From: CAYRFQ01 sp964423615
GTDB taxonomy: Bacteria > Planctomycetota > Planctomycetia > Gemmatales > Gemmataceae
Reading direction: 5' to 3'
Assembly (NCBI GenBank): GCA_964423615.1
Contig: CAYRFQ010000077.1
Span: 1-37,532 of the forward strand
DNA length: 37,532 nucleotides
The first letter of the stretch is position 1; every line of letters starts with the position of its first letter. Under the pieces are notes generated by a model. It ran no database searches. It saw nothing but the letters and a program-made list of their open reading frames with translations, and was not told the DNA's origin. Shown one piece after another: positions 1 to 9,295 of this stretch. A program made the position numbers and the translations under genes.

Positions 1-219
1 AAAAAGAAGAAAAACCGATCTCAAAATCGATCACCGTAGCGCTGTAGTACTAAAACATCTCTCCTGTTGGATTTCTCTGGGGGCTCTCTCATTCGTGAGA
101 TTCTTTTTCAGTTTTAACTTGACTGTCCCGGATCTTCTTGGTGTAGATGATACAGATCCATACTTGTTTTTACCCTCTCCCATTCTACTTCTTAATCGTT
201 GCCCATTCTGGAGGGAATC

Positions 220-1119
220 ATGACTCAATCACTGCGCCGTTCGGCGTTCACTCTCATCGAACTATTGGTCGTCATTGCGATCATCGCCATTTTGATTGGT
301 TTGCTTCTCCCTGCTGTTCAGAAAGTTCGAGCCGCTGCTTCACGCTTGGAGTGCGTTCAAAACTTGAAGCAAATCGGGACGGCTTTACACAACTACCACG
401 ACACGTACGGAACGTTTCCACCCGCGCATTCGGGAGGACACAATGTCTTCAATCGTCCACCGATGCCGGACCAGAAATGGTACTTCAGCTGGATGACTCG
501 AATTCTGCCGTACGTCGAACAAAAAAACTTGTACGACCAAGTGGACTGGAATGCTTGGCCTTGGTGGCAGCACCCGCTTAACGAAACGGTCATCCCCTTT
601 TACCTTTGTCCCGCCGACGCCCGTTCGTCTGGGTTGGTCGGTGACTACAATGGTCACCTCGTTGCTTTAACCGATTATTTGGGGGTTAGTGGCACCCATC
701 AATTGGCTTTCGACGGAATCCTCCACGTCAACGCAACTCACAAGATCGCCAATGTGACAGATGGTACGAGCAATACCCTGCTGGTGGGAGAACGACCGCC
801 GTCGAAAGACTTGGTGTATGGTTGGTGGTTCGCCGGTTCGGGAGACGCGCCCGCGTTTGGTACTGGTGACGTTTGTCTGGGAACGAGTGACATCCGAGAC
901 CCTTATGGCGCCCCCAACGTCAGAGAACAGTTCCGATTCGGTAAAGTCAACGCTCCACCCAACGCGCACATGTATCACTTCTGGAGCGAGCATACCGGTG
1001 GAGCTAACTTCCTCTTTGCCGATGGTTCGTGTCACTTCTTACTCTACAGCGTCGACCAATCCATTCTCGATGCCGCAGCCACCCGAAGAGGAGGAGAGCC
1101 GGGTTTGTTTCCTCGCTGA
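220..1119 (+). CDS. DUF1559 domain protein with prepilin-type N-terminus
   Basis: A 299-residue protein of the DUF1559 family, which is greatly expanded in planctomycetes. The N-terminus has a type IV pilin-like signal: a short Arg-containing leader, then AFTLIELLVVIAIIAIL as the hydrophobic helix (about residues 9-25). The usual Gly before the cleaved Phe is Ala here. The body has the family pattern (LKQIGTALHNYHD near residue 45), and the C-terminus has the H-x-GGANFLFADGS motif typical of DUF1559. I chose the ATG at 220 over an in-frame TTG at 199 because a clear GGAGGG ribosome site lies just before it. The family is thought to form pseudopilin-like or secreted surface proteins, but the function of this member is unknown. 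It is followed by its own terminator, so it is probably monocistronic. Confidence 0.93.
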   Translation: MTQSLRRSAFTLIELLVVIAIIAILIGLLLPAVQKVRAAASRLECVQNLKQIGTALHNYHDTYGTFPPAHSGGHNVFNRPPMPDQKWYFSWMTRILPYVEQKNLYDQVDWNAWPWWQHPLNETVIPFYLCPADARSSGLVGDYNGHLVALTDYLGVSGTHQLAFDGILHVNATHKIANVTDGTSNTLLVGERPPSKDLVYGWWFAGSGDAPAFGTGDVCLGTSDIRDPYGAPNVREQFRFGKVNAPPNAHMYHFWSEHTGGANFLFADGSCHFLLYSVDQSILDAAATRRGGEPGLFPR

Positions 1120-1159
1120 TCTTTCGCCATACCGAAACACCTTGAAATGCCCAAACGGA

Positions 1160-1195
1160 AAAGCCGGGGAGTCCAAACTCCTCGGCTTTCTCTCA
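1160..1195 (+). terminator. Rho-independent terminator after the DUF1559 gene
   Basis: A 13-bp stem (1160-1172 with 1177-1189, one G-U pair) with a 4-nt loop (CCAA). The distal arm ends in TTT followed by a pyrimidine-rich CTCTC, so the U-tract is weak. It starts 40 bp after the DUF1559 stop codon. Confidence 0.75.
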
Positions 1196-2004
1196 TTCCA
1201 ACTCGCTAACCAACGAAGATCTTCTTGCGACTCCGGTATTGGTAGTTTGGTGTACTCGGGTCGGTCCCGGGGCGACCCGAGCACCCCTCCGAAAAAATCG
1301 GACTATCATCCATTTTGCGTTCCCAGTCCCAGGGGCAAATGTCACTAACCCAGTCGGAGAACACTTTGATGCGTGGAAAACAGGTCGAGTGAGGCAGACC
1401 GAAGGTTCTGTTTGCGTGGAGATGCTTCGAAGTGATGTTGCTGCCAAAGAAAACCGACATCCGGTTTTTGTTGTGTTTGTGAGCGTCCCAACAACCGATC
1501 GTGGCCCTTACCGAAGTCTCTATGCTCCGGGTTGGTGTGACACCCAAAACCCAAACTCACAAATCTCGCGTAACAGATCACTCGGGTACAAACGCCCCAC
1601 CTATTCCCAAACTCCTCAGGCCTTTGTCTTCCACAAGCTGTCCAGCGATACACAGGATCACGTCGGGCATAACCGTTTTTTTCCACGCCAACACAAACCT
1701 CATCGCGTACAATGCTTCAGACCTGCAACAAGCAAGCTTACTCGAATGCAAAGCCCGAGTACGCGTCAGAAGAATCCGTGAACCCGCACAGGGGTGTGTC
1801 TTGTCGTATTCTGTGACTAACAGATTATTCCGTTTTCTCGTGTGGTTCGTGGACGGCTTGCGGACCACGGGTGTCCCCACGCCTCGTTGCTTTTGCCTCC
1901 AAGGTCCTCTCTGTATAAAATACTAATGACGAAAGAAGGCACGGACCACACGTCGGGCCAGGGTTGGTTTCCAAACATTTGAGAGACGTACCGCGAGGAT
2001 ACTC
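1190..2004. other. Gene-free stretch with one strong hairpin
   Basis: No open frame here looks coding; the longer ones on both strands have low-complexity, unrecognisable translations. The clearest structure is a perfect 9-bp hairpin (CTCGGGTCG at 1255-1263 with CGACCCGAG at 1273-1281, 9-nt loop). GTG and CAC flanks can extend it. No T-run follows it on either strand, so it is not a standard terminator. The end of the stretch carries a promoter-like sequence for the next gene. Confidence 0.55.
1893..1921 (+). promoter_or_regulatory. Putative sigma-70-type promoter for the 2005 gene
   Basis: TTGCCT (1893-1898) and TAAAAT (1916-1921) are separated by 17 bp. The -10 matches consensus at 5 of 6 positions and the -35 at 4 of 6. 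It lies about 85 bp before the start codon at 2005. This is a sequence match only. Confidence 0.4.
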
Positions 2005-2382
2005 ATGAGCAAACCTGTAATGGAAATCGTACTTCCCCGTTTGGCGCGACCCCTCTATCGACAACTCGAACGCTACTGGCTCGGCGAACTCGACGATGAT
2101 CAATTTACCGAACGGTTCGAAGCCTTACTTCAAAAACAACACGCCTGGCTGGCACGACGCGGACTTTCCGATGTTCGAGCCGCTGTCGTCATCCACGCTG
2201 CCCTTTTGATCCTGAGTAACTCCGGACTCAAGGCCGAGGCCGAAGAAACCGGACTGCCCCTAGAAATAATCGAATTCCGGGCCATCAAGGAAGCCGCCTC
2301 CGATGTCGAGCGCAACTACGGTATCCCCGAACCCAAGGTCGTCCGGGTGATCGCCAAGCTCTTGGCCAAATACGCCGAGTAG
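2005..2382 (+). CDS. Conserved small helical protein, function unknown
   Basis: A 125-residue protein I cannot assign to a named family. It has no signal peptide or membrane segment. It is predicted to be almost all helix, rich in Leu, Ala, Glu and Arg, with an acidic turn (GELDDDQFTERFEALL) near residue 27. A GAGGA ribosome site lies 5-9 bp before the ATG. Codon use and an unbroken frame support real coding. The DUF58 gene starts 97 bp downstream on the same strand, so the two may be co-transcribed. Confidence 0.75.
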   Translation: MSKPVMEIVLPRLARPLYRQLERYWLGELDDDQFTERFEALLQKQHAWLARRGLSDVRAAVVIHAALLILSNSGLKAEAEETGLPLEIIEFRAIKEAASDVERNYGIPEPKVVRVIAKLLAKYAE

Positions 2383-2478
2383 GCCAAGACACCCTCACCT
2401 CTGCCCCGGCAACACCGGGGTTCTACACAGAGAAGGATAAACTCGACGCAACGACCAACGCTTCTGCCAGGAGCACCG

Positions 2479-3372
2479 ATGTCCACGACCCAGACCAAAT
2501 CCCTCCTCGATCCGCCGTTCCTGGCACGACTCGAACAACTCGAACTAGTCACACGCAAGATATTCTTGGGCAAGATGAAAGGCGAGCGTCGTAGCAAACG
2601 CAAAGGACAGAGTGTCGAATTTGCGGATTACCGCAACTATGTGATTGGCGATGACCTGCGTTTCCTCGACTGGAATTTGTTCGCCCGACTGGATCGCCTC
2701 TTCATTCGCCTCTTTCTGGAAGAAGAAGACCTCCACTTCTACATTCTCCTCGACAACAGCCTTTCGATGGATTTCGGAGACCCGACGAAACTTCGCTTTG
2801 CGACCCAGATTGCCGCAGCCCTCGGATACATCGGCCTGGTGAACATGGACCGCGTCAAAGTCGAGGTCTTCAACCAAGACGTCGAGGACACTTTACCTGC
2901 CCTGCGTGGTCGAAAAAGCCTGTGGCGTCTGTTCGAATTCTTGGGCGATTTGAAGTCTCAGGGAATCGGCAACCTCCAAAGATCTCTCAAGACATTCAGC
3001 CTCCGCTCGAGCGGAAAAGGCGTCGTGATCATCCTGAGCGACTTCATGGAGAAAGACGGCTATGAGGAGGCGCTTCGCTATCTTGTCGCCAGAGACTATG
3101 ACATCTACGTCATCCAAATCTTGTCGCAGGAAGAAATCGAACCAGAGATCATCGGCGACCTGAAACTCACCGACATCGAAGACGGCGACGTCGCCGAAGT
3201 CACCGTCAGCGGCCCGCTGTTGAAACGCTACAAACAAAACCTCAATGCGTATCGCGCGGCGATACACGATTTCTGCTCCAAGCGAGGCATTACTTACGTT
3301 TTCACGAGCAACCAAGTCCCGTTCGAAAAACTCGTGCTCAACTACATGCGACGCCGCGGGTTGGTGCGGTAG
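2479..3372 (+). CDS. DUF58 domain protein (von Willebrand A-like fold)
   Basis: A 297-residue DUF58 protein. The N-terminal half carries the family signature (DYRNYVIGDDLRFLDWNLFARLDR, about residues 50-73). It is followed by a vWA-like segment whose DNSLS at residues 92-96 matches the DxSxS metal-binding (MIDAS) pattern. No transmembrane helix is present, so this is the short soluble form of the family. DUF58 proteins usually work with MoxR-type AAA ATPases in chaperone-like or metal-insertion roles. The MoxR gene is adjacent here but on the opposite strand, facing it. A CAGGAG ribosome site precedes the ATG. Confidence 0.93.
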   Translation: MSTTQTKSLLDPPFLARLEQLELVTRKIFLGKMKGERRSKRKGQSVEFADYRNYVIGDDLRFLDWNLFARLDRLFIRLFLEEEDLHFYILLDNSLSMDFGDPTKLRFATQIAAALGYIGLVNMDRVKVEVFNQDVEDTLPALRGRKSLWRLFEFLGDLKSQGIGNLQRSLKTFSLRSSGKGVVIILSDFMEKDGYEEALRYLVARDYDIYVIQILSQEEIEPEIIGDLKLTDIEDGDVAEVTVSGPLLKRYKQNLNAYRAAIHDFCSKRGITYVFTSNQVPFEKLVLNYMRRRGLVR

Positions 3373-3728
3373 TCTGTCGGAACGTTGGCGCTAGTGCTGG
3401 TGGCGAAGTCATTGGGATCGGAACATCGACGAATTGAGAGCTGAGAGTGGTCAGTCTCTTATTCGGGGCAAGCTCCCCAGACTGCGTTGGATTTGGCCTT
3501 GGGCGGTCGGATGAATACGTGGGGCATTTGTGTTAGCTCGGGAAGGCTTTGAAGGGGCGAAAGATCCAAAACACTCCACTTGTTTATCCAACTACTCTCG
3601 GGCAAAGACACACGCCGCAAAACACCTTTACACATACGTCTAACGCGACCGCAACAAGGACGCTTCGAACAGGTCGATAATCTCCCACCTCACCGATTCA
3701 ACCGGAGTCAACCGGAATCAAGGAAGGT
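3373..3728. other. Intergenic stretch between convergent DUF58 and MoxR genes
   Basis: About 356 bp with no supported gene and no convincing terminator. A short direct repeat (CAACCGGA, twice near 3700) is the only structure I noticed. Confidence 0.5.
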
Positions 3729-4763
3729 CTATCGGACCTTTGCCGCGGCCGTCTCCTGGGGCAATGGAAGAGCTTTGATGAGCCGTTGAATAATGTTATC
3801 GGTAGTGATCCCATCAGCATCGGCGGTGAACGTAGTGACAATCCGGTGTCGCAATACTGGCAAAGCAACAGCCTGAATGTCTTCGGTCATGACATGAGCC
3901 CGACCTCGAAGCAACGCCCTCGCTTTTCCCCCGAGAATCAAATACTGACTCGCCCGCGGACCCGCTCCCCACGCAATCCACTCGCGAACGAATTTTGGTA
4001 CGTTTTGCTCGTTTGGACGTGTCGAGCGAACCAAGTCCGCCGCGTAGTCGAAAACGTGGTCGGTCACCACGACATCCCGCACGCTGTCCTGGACGCCGAG
4101 GATTTCGTCCGCCGTCAACACCGGAGTGACTGTCGGCTTGTGTCGCGATGTCGTTTGTTTCATGATGGCGATTTCTTCACCCCGACTCGGGTAACCGACG
4201 ACGATGTTGAACATGAAGCGGTCGAGTTGGGCTTCCGGAAGCGGATACGTGCCCTCTTGCTCGATGGGGTTTTGGGTCGCGAGGACGAAGAAGGGTTTGG
4301 GTAACGAATACGTCTGCGCGCCCGCCGTAACGTGATGTTCTTGCATCGCCTCGAGCAACGCCGCTTGTGTCTTCGGTGGTGTACGGTTGATCTCGTCGGC
4401 CAGGATCATGTTCGCAAAGATCGGTCCACGCAGGAACGAGAATTGCCGCCGTCCCGTCTCCGGGTCGTCTTGCAAAATGTCCGTTCCCGTGATGTCCGAA
4501 GGCATTAAGTCGGGAGTGAACTGAATCCGTTTGAACGACAAGTGCAAGATTTGCGAGACGGTGCTGACCAGAAGCGTTTTGGCAAGTCCTGGTACTCCCA
4601 CAAGCAAGCAATGACCGCGGCTGAACAACGCCATCAACAGTTGCTCGATGACTTCTTGTTGTCCGATGATGACCTTACCGATCTCCTCGGTCATCGTACG
4701 GTACGTTTGGGCCAAATCGGTCGATGCGGGTTGCTCCATCCCTTCGAGTCGTTCGTTTGCCAT
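3729..4763 (-). CDS. MoxR-family AAA+ ATPase
   Basis: A 344-residue MoxR-type AAA+ ATPase. Walker A is GVPGLAKT (residues 56-63) and Walker B is LADEINR (121-127). Sensor-1 region ATQNPIEQEGTYPLPEAQLDRF follows, ending in the arginine-finger segment. The C-terminal helical lid domain is present. Such ATPases assemble as hexameric rings and remodel partner proteins, often a DUF58 or vWA protein. I took the ATG at 4763 as the start because it has an AAGGA site 10 bp upstream and gives a normal family length. An in-frame start at 4871 would add 36 residues with no family similarity, and an ATG at 4736 is also possible. Confidence 0.92.
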   Translation of the reverse strand: MANERLEGMEQPASTDLAQTYRTMTEEIGKVIIGQQEVIEQLLMALFSRGHCLLVGVPGLAKTLLVSTVSQILHLSFKRIQFTPDLMPSDITGTDILQDDPETGRRQFSFLRGPIFANMILADEINRTPPKTQAALLEAMQEHHVTAGAQTYSLPKPFFVLATQNPIEQEGTYPLPEAQLDRFMFNIVVGYPSRGEEIAIMKQTTSRHKPTVTPVLTADEILGVQDSVRDVVVTDHVFDYAADLVRSTRPNEQNVPKFVREWIAWGAGPRASQYLILGGKARALLRGRAHVMTEDIQAVALPVLRHRIVTTFTADADGITTDNIIQRLIKALPLPQETAAAKVR

Positions 4764-5025
4764 AGGAGATTTGTCCTTGCTTGTTTGGGGGTGCGGCAGC
4801 TCGAGGCCACTTTGGTCTTTTGGTCTTGCTTTTTCGTTCGGGAGTTGTTGCCAATTCTGGGAGTCTAACAAATCGCAAACTCAATAGCCAACATCCAACC
4901 AAGATTGCGACATGCGATTCTCAATTCGAACGTCTCCGTCCGAAGCCTTCGATGTTGCGTCCAACCAATAAAGTGATTTCACAACCCTCAACACAACTTG
5001 GCGTTGCCTTGTCGGAAACCGTACA

Positions 5026-5766
5026 TCACCACAGGTCTTGAGGCCTGCCGTTGAGTGTGTCGAGTTGTTCGAAATCGACTTCCACGGTTTCGCCATCCGT
5101 CAGTTTCACAGTCGCTTGGAGATGGCTCAGACTCAGTCGCGTAATAGTTCCCTCCATCGTTGTGTCTTTCTCTGTCTGGACACGGACCTTGTCGTTCAAG
5201 TGATATCGGGGAAGCGGCGGAGTTGGTCTACCCATAATTGCAGCCGTTCGAAAACGTTCCGGATCTCGGAGATAGCTGGTTCGAACGTCACCCTGAGTTC
5301 TCGCGATCGTCGAATCGATTGCGATACAATGTCCGCGATTGGCGTGTCGTTGCGCCTGGTCTATCGACTCACAGAAAAAGACATTTTTCTGACACTCGTC
5401 GCAGAAGCGTGCGAAAGGATCTTCGGTTGATTGAAGTTGTTCCCAACGTTTCGAGCATTCATATTCGAACCTTACCAACTTACGGACACGTCTTTGGACT
5501 TGCTTGTGAAAGCACCCTTCGACTGCCACAGAATCGACCACGGCGAGCCAATCGTCCACGATGTTTTTACGTAACTTCTGCAACCTGTGTTTCAATGCAC
5601 GGCGTTCGCTTTTGTCGGTGCATTCGTTGCGTTGGACCTGCACTCGCAAGAATTCCGCCCTTGGATCACCCTGTTCTTCGAGCCAGTCGGCGTAAATCAA
5701 TCGTAACGCGGTGTTCGTCGGATTCTCCAAGATGCCGTCGAGGAATCGTTGTTCTTCGGGTTTCAT
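5026..5766 (-). CDS. TIGR02996 domain protein with Cys/His-rich middle
   Basis: A 246-residue protein. Residues 1-43 match the TIGR02996 domain of Gemmata-like planctomycetes (EEQRFLDGILENPTNTALRL, then YADWLEEQGDPRAEFLR). In the middle is a Cys/His-rich segment (FCDECQKNVFFCESI ... HANRGHC) that could bind a metal ion. The C-terminal ~60 residues look like a small beta-barrel (HLNDKVRVQTEKDTTMEGTI...). A TAAGGAG site precedes the ATG at 5766. The function of TIGR02996 proteins is unknown. It is divergent from the large dehydrogenase gene. Confidence 0.85.
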   Translation of the reverse strand: MKPEEQRFLDGILENPTNTALRLIYADWLEEQGDPRAEFLRVQVQRNECTDKSERRALKHRLQKLRKNIVDDWLAVVDSVAVEGCFHKQVQRRVRKLVRFEYECSKRWEQLQSTEDPFARFCDECQKNVFFCESIDQAQRHANRGHCIAIDSTIARTQGDVRTSYLRDPERFRTAAIMGRPTPPLPRYHLNDKVRVQTEKDTTMEGTITRLSLSHLQATVKLTDGETVEVDFEQLDTLNGRPQDLW

Positions 5767-5957
5767 GGCGCACTCCTTATGTTGGTGATGGGGTCGTTAC
5801 TGATAGAGAGTGTTGGCGGACGATTGGTTCGATGTGATTGGTCCAATCTATTGGAGGTCGAGAGACGACCGCATTGTTATTATGATATCTCAAACAGGAC
5901 TCTTGATGGCCTTGACCTCGCTTCGCGCCCTTGTGTTTCAAAAGAAAGTTGTTTGTC

Positions 5958-8900
5958 ATGCGAAGAGTTTTCCTTCTTCTTCCAGTCATACTCCTTGGTT
6001 TGTTAGGAGCCGCATCAACGTCACAGCAGAAGACCTCGAAAGCGACGTTGCCGCAAACCATTCCTACAAGTGTCGAAGGTCGCTGGGCTCCTGACAAGCT
6101 CGTCACTAATGGGAAACAGGAGTACACCCAGCCACAACTTACGCGTGCAAAAGTTCGCAAGCGAAGACCTCCTCTCACCACGTCCAAGGTGATCGGTTCT
6201 CCCGAACCTCCGAAGCCTTATCGTGTCACTCGTTCCTATCCGAACCTCAAGATGGATTGGCCGATATGCATGGAGCGTATTCCGGACACCGATTACCTTC
6301 TGGTCATCAACGAAGCACGTGCTTACGCTCCCGCCAAGTTACACGTCGTGAAAGATGTTCCCAACGTGAAAGACTCGAATGTTCTGTTGGCATGGAAAGG
6401 GGTAGCTTACGACGTTGCGTTTCATCCGCAGTTCCAGAAGAACGGCTACCTTTTCGTTGGCTGGAATGACACAAGACACAAGAACGGTCCACATTCCCAA
6501 ATCGTTCGCTATACGATGCAGCCGCGACATCCCTTTCGTCTGGACCCCAAATCGGCAAAGGTCATCATCGAATGGCCGTCCAACGGACACAACGGGGGTG
6601 CAATCGACTTCGGCAAGGACGGCTTTTTGTATGTCACCACCGGAGACGGGACCGTACGTCGGGACATCGATCAGGTCGGTCAACGGCTCGACTCATTACG
6701 GTCAAAGGTCCTTCGCATCAACGTCGATAAGTTCGCTCGCGGCAAAACCTATTCCGTGCCCAATGACAATCCCTTCGTAAAATTTCCCGGTGCCCGACCT
6801 GAGATTTGGTGCTACGGCCTTCGTAATCCCTGGCGAATCACCGTTGACCGGAAACGCGGACACGTATGGGTCGGAAACAACGGTCAGGACGCCTGGGAAC
6901 AGATCTACCTCGTCAAGAAGGGCGCCAACTACGGCTGGAGTGTGTACGAGGGCGGCCATCCTTTTATCCTGGAACGAAAGCCTGGACCAACACCCATCCA
7001 GAAACCAACCTTCGACCATCCCCACTCGGAAGCCCGTTCACTCACCGGTGGAATCGTCTATTACGGCAAGAAGTATCCAGAACTGCAAGGTGCCTACCTC
7101 TACGGCGACTACTCGACCGGGAAAATTTGGGCCGCCAAACACGATGGGACCAAAGTGACCTGGCACCAAGAGATTGCCGACACCACTTTGGCCATCACCT
7201 GTTTTGCCACCAACAAAGACGATGATATTTTGATTGCGGACCACCGCACGGGCGGTGGTTTCTATCGCCTGGAGAAACGCCCTCGGAATGGGACTTCCCG
7301 GGCGTTTCCTAAACGGCTCGGCGAGACAGGCTTGTTCCTCTCAGTCGACAAACACCAACTCCAACCTGGAGTGATTCCGTATCAGGTCAACGTCCCTGGA
7401 TGGCACGATGGAGCGATCATCCAGCGATATTTGGCAATTCCGGTGTCCCAACAGAAAGACTCACCACCGGCGAACGTGGATGCCCGACGAGGTTGGAATT
7501 TCCCCGATGGAACCGTTTTGCTGCAAACCCTTTCGCTGCCCAATGGCAAGCGGATGGAGACGCGTTTGCTTACCAAACAGGAAGGCGAATGGGCAGGGTA
7601 TTCGTATCTCTGGAACGACGAGCAAACGGAAGCCGAACTGGTGGGGCGGTCCGGAACGCGACGAAAATATTCGCTCAAATCCGATGAAGGTAATGCAATC
7701 AGAACGTGGCACGTTCCCAGTCGAAGCGAATGTATGTCGTGTCACTCGCGTGCTGCCAATTACGTTCTCGGGCTCACCACGCTACAGATGAACCGCGAAA
7801 TGGATTACGACGGGTTCCGGCTGAATCAACTTTCTGAGTTAGCAGCCAATGGGATTTTACGCTCGAACGGTTCGCGGGAGTCGAAACTGTTGGCGAAGCC
7901 TCCCGAGAAATACCCCTCACTCCCGAATTCCTTCAACGAGAGCGAAAGTCTGGACCGTCGAGCCCGAGCGTATCTACACGCGAATTGTGCTCACTGTCAC
8001 GTTCCCGATGGTGGCGGGAACGCCCGAATCGTTCTCGACTGGAACACTCCGCTCGACAAAACGGGACTCGTCAACGTTCGGGCAATGCACGGGGATTTTG
8101 GAATTCCCAAGGGAAAGCTGGTTGTTCCCGGAGAGCCTGATCGATCGGTGTTGGTCTATCGTCTGGCGTCGCTCGGCAGCGGTCGCATGCCGCGGGTCGG
8201 TTCTCACAAAGTCGACGAGAAAGGGCTGCGGTTGATTCGTGAGTGGATCGAAGAAATGGCTCTCGAGAAGACGAATGACAGAATTCGTTTCGCCGAGTTA
8301 AAGAACCTGCCAGCCGTCGAGCGAAAGGAGCGGTTACAGAAGTTGCTTGGAGAGACGCCGACTGCACTCCGGCTCCTCAGCGCCATCGACGGCAAACACG
8401 TCGAGTCCAGTCTTGTTTCCGAGATCGTCCAAATCGCAACGACGAAGTCATCGCCAACAGTTCGCGATCTCTTCGAACGATTTCTCCCCGAAGGACAACG
8501 CATCGAACGTTTGGGAGTGATCGTCAACCCTACAAAAATCCTTTCCTTGAAAGGTGATGCGGATACAGGTCGTCGTCTCTTCTTTTCCAAGTCGCTGACT
8601 TGCGTGAACTGTCACCAAATCAACGGACAAGGCAAAGTTCTTGGTCCCGACTTGTCCAAGATCGCCAGCAAACATTCCCGCGAAGAATTACTGGAGAGCA
8701 TGCTTTACCCGTCGAAGCGAATCGACGACCAATTTGCCACGTTTGCCGTAAAGACGAAGCGAGGACGACTCTACACCGGCCTGCTACTCAAGCAGACCAA
8801 GGAACAGGTCGTTCTTAAGGACAATCAACACAAGATCCTACAATTCACGACCAAGGACATCGACGGAATGGTTCGGCAGACGATCTCGCTGATGCCTGAC

Positions 8901-8969
8901 GCCTTACTCAAGGATTTGACGCCACAGGAGGCAGCGGATTTATTGGCTTTCGTGTCGTCGTTGAAATGA
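5958..8969 (+). CDS. Secreted sugar dehydrogenase-like / three-heme cytochrome c fusion
   Basis: A 1003-residue exported protein with three parts. Residues 1-20 are a hydrophobic signal peptide. Residues about 85-440 are a glucose/sorbosone dehydrogenase-type beta-propeller (HNGGAIDFGKDGFLYVTTGDG, then LRNPWRITVD, and YGWSVYEGG). Residues about 450-770 resemble the HNE_0200-type (TIGR03806) cytochrome region, with heme sites CMSCH (592-596) and CAHCH (677-681). Residues about 865-1003 are the planctomycete/verrucomicrobial heme domain (TIGR02603-like), with CVNCH (882-886) and the usual GPDLSKIASKHSREELLESM. It probably oxidises a sugar or alcohol in the periplasm and passes electrons through its own hemes; the substrate is unknown. 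The start is the ATG at 5958, which gives a clean signal peptide; a TTG at 5931 is in frame. No strong ribosome site was seen. Confidence 0.9.
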   Translation: MRRVFLLLPVILLGLLGAASTSQQKTSKATLPQTIPTSVEGRWAPDKLVTNGKQEYTQPQLTRAKVRKRRPPLTTSKVIGSPEPPKPYRVTRSYPNLKMDWPICMERIPDTDYLLVINEARAYAPAKLHVVKDVPNVKDSNVLLAWKGVAYDVAFHPQFQKNGYLFVGWNDTRHKNGPHSQIVRYTMQPRHPFRLDPKSAKVIIEWPSNGHNGGAIDFGKDGFLYVTTGDGTVRRDIDQVGQRLDSLRSKVLRINVDKFARGKTYSVPNDNPFVKFPGARPEIWCYGLRNPWRITVDRKRGHVWVGNNGQDAWEQIYLVKKGANYGWSVYEGGHPFILERKPGPTPIQKPTFDHPHSEARSLTGGIVYYGKKYPELQGAYLYGDYSTGKIWAAKHDGTKVTWHQEIADTTLAITCFATNKDDDILIADHRTGGGFYRLEKRPRNGTSRAFPKRLGETGLFLSVDKHQLQPGVIPYQVNVPGWHDGAIIQRYLAIPVSQQKDSPPANVDARRGWNFPDGTVLLQTLSLPNGKRMETRLLTKQEGEWAGYSYLWNDEQTEAELVGRSGTRRKYSLKSDEGNAIRTWHVPSRSECMSCHSRAANYVLGLTTLQMNREMDYDGFRLNQLSELAANGILRSNGSRESKLLAKPPEKYPSLPNSFNESESLDRRARAYLHANCAHCHVPDGGGNARIVLDWNTPLDKTGLVNVRAMHGDFGIPKGKLVVPGEPDRSVLVYRLASLGSGRMPRVGSHKVDEKGLRLIREWIEEMALEKTNDRIRFAELKNLPAVERKERLQKLLGETPTALRLLSAIDGKHVESSLVSEIVQIATTKSSPTVRDLFERFLPEGQRIERLGVIVNPTKILSLKGDADTGRRLFFSKSLTCVNCHQINGQGKVLGPDLSKIASKHSREELLESMLYPSKRIDDQFATFAVKTKRGRLYTGLLLKQTKEQVVLKDNQHKILQFTTKDIDGMVRQTISLMPDALLKDLTPQEAADLLAFVSSLK

Positions 8970-9295
8970 ATTGTCTCTTCAGCGGATTCTGCTGGTCCTG
9001 CAGAGAGCTCCTCAAGGCCAATTTACCGTGTTTCGGAAGTTGTCCACCATTGCTGAGAAAGTCCAGACCTCATTGCCTTCCACGAAAATTACGCTTCCCA
9101 AAAATTTCTGGAAATAATTCTTCGAATCCTGAATCCATTCTGAACTTCGTCTCTCTAACCTTATGAAGAGCGAGAAGTGATCAGAGAAAAAGTAACACAT
9201 ATCATAATTCGCTCTCATTCCAACATCGTTGTGGAACAAACAATTACACGTTTTTGGATTCCGTGGAGTTTCCGAATCCAGAGGAGGTACGTACC
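8970..9295. other. Upstream region of the small heat-shock gene
   Basis: About 325 bp without a supported gene. A 7-bp inverted repeat (AGAGCGA 9167-9173 with TCGCTCT 9209-9215) flanks an A/T-rich core that contains CATAAT. I looked for a CIRCE element (TTAGCACTC-N9-GAGTGCTAA) and did not find one. Confidence 0.45.

Noticed and set aside
1239..1781. 180-codon open frame in the first intergenic region
   Set aside because: The translation has no recognisable motif and unusual composition, and other frames are equally open there.
8970..9295. CIRCE heat-shock operator
   Set aside because: The TTAGCACTC / GAGTGCTAA arms are absent; only a weak 7-bp inverted repeat is present.
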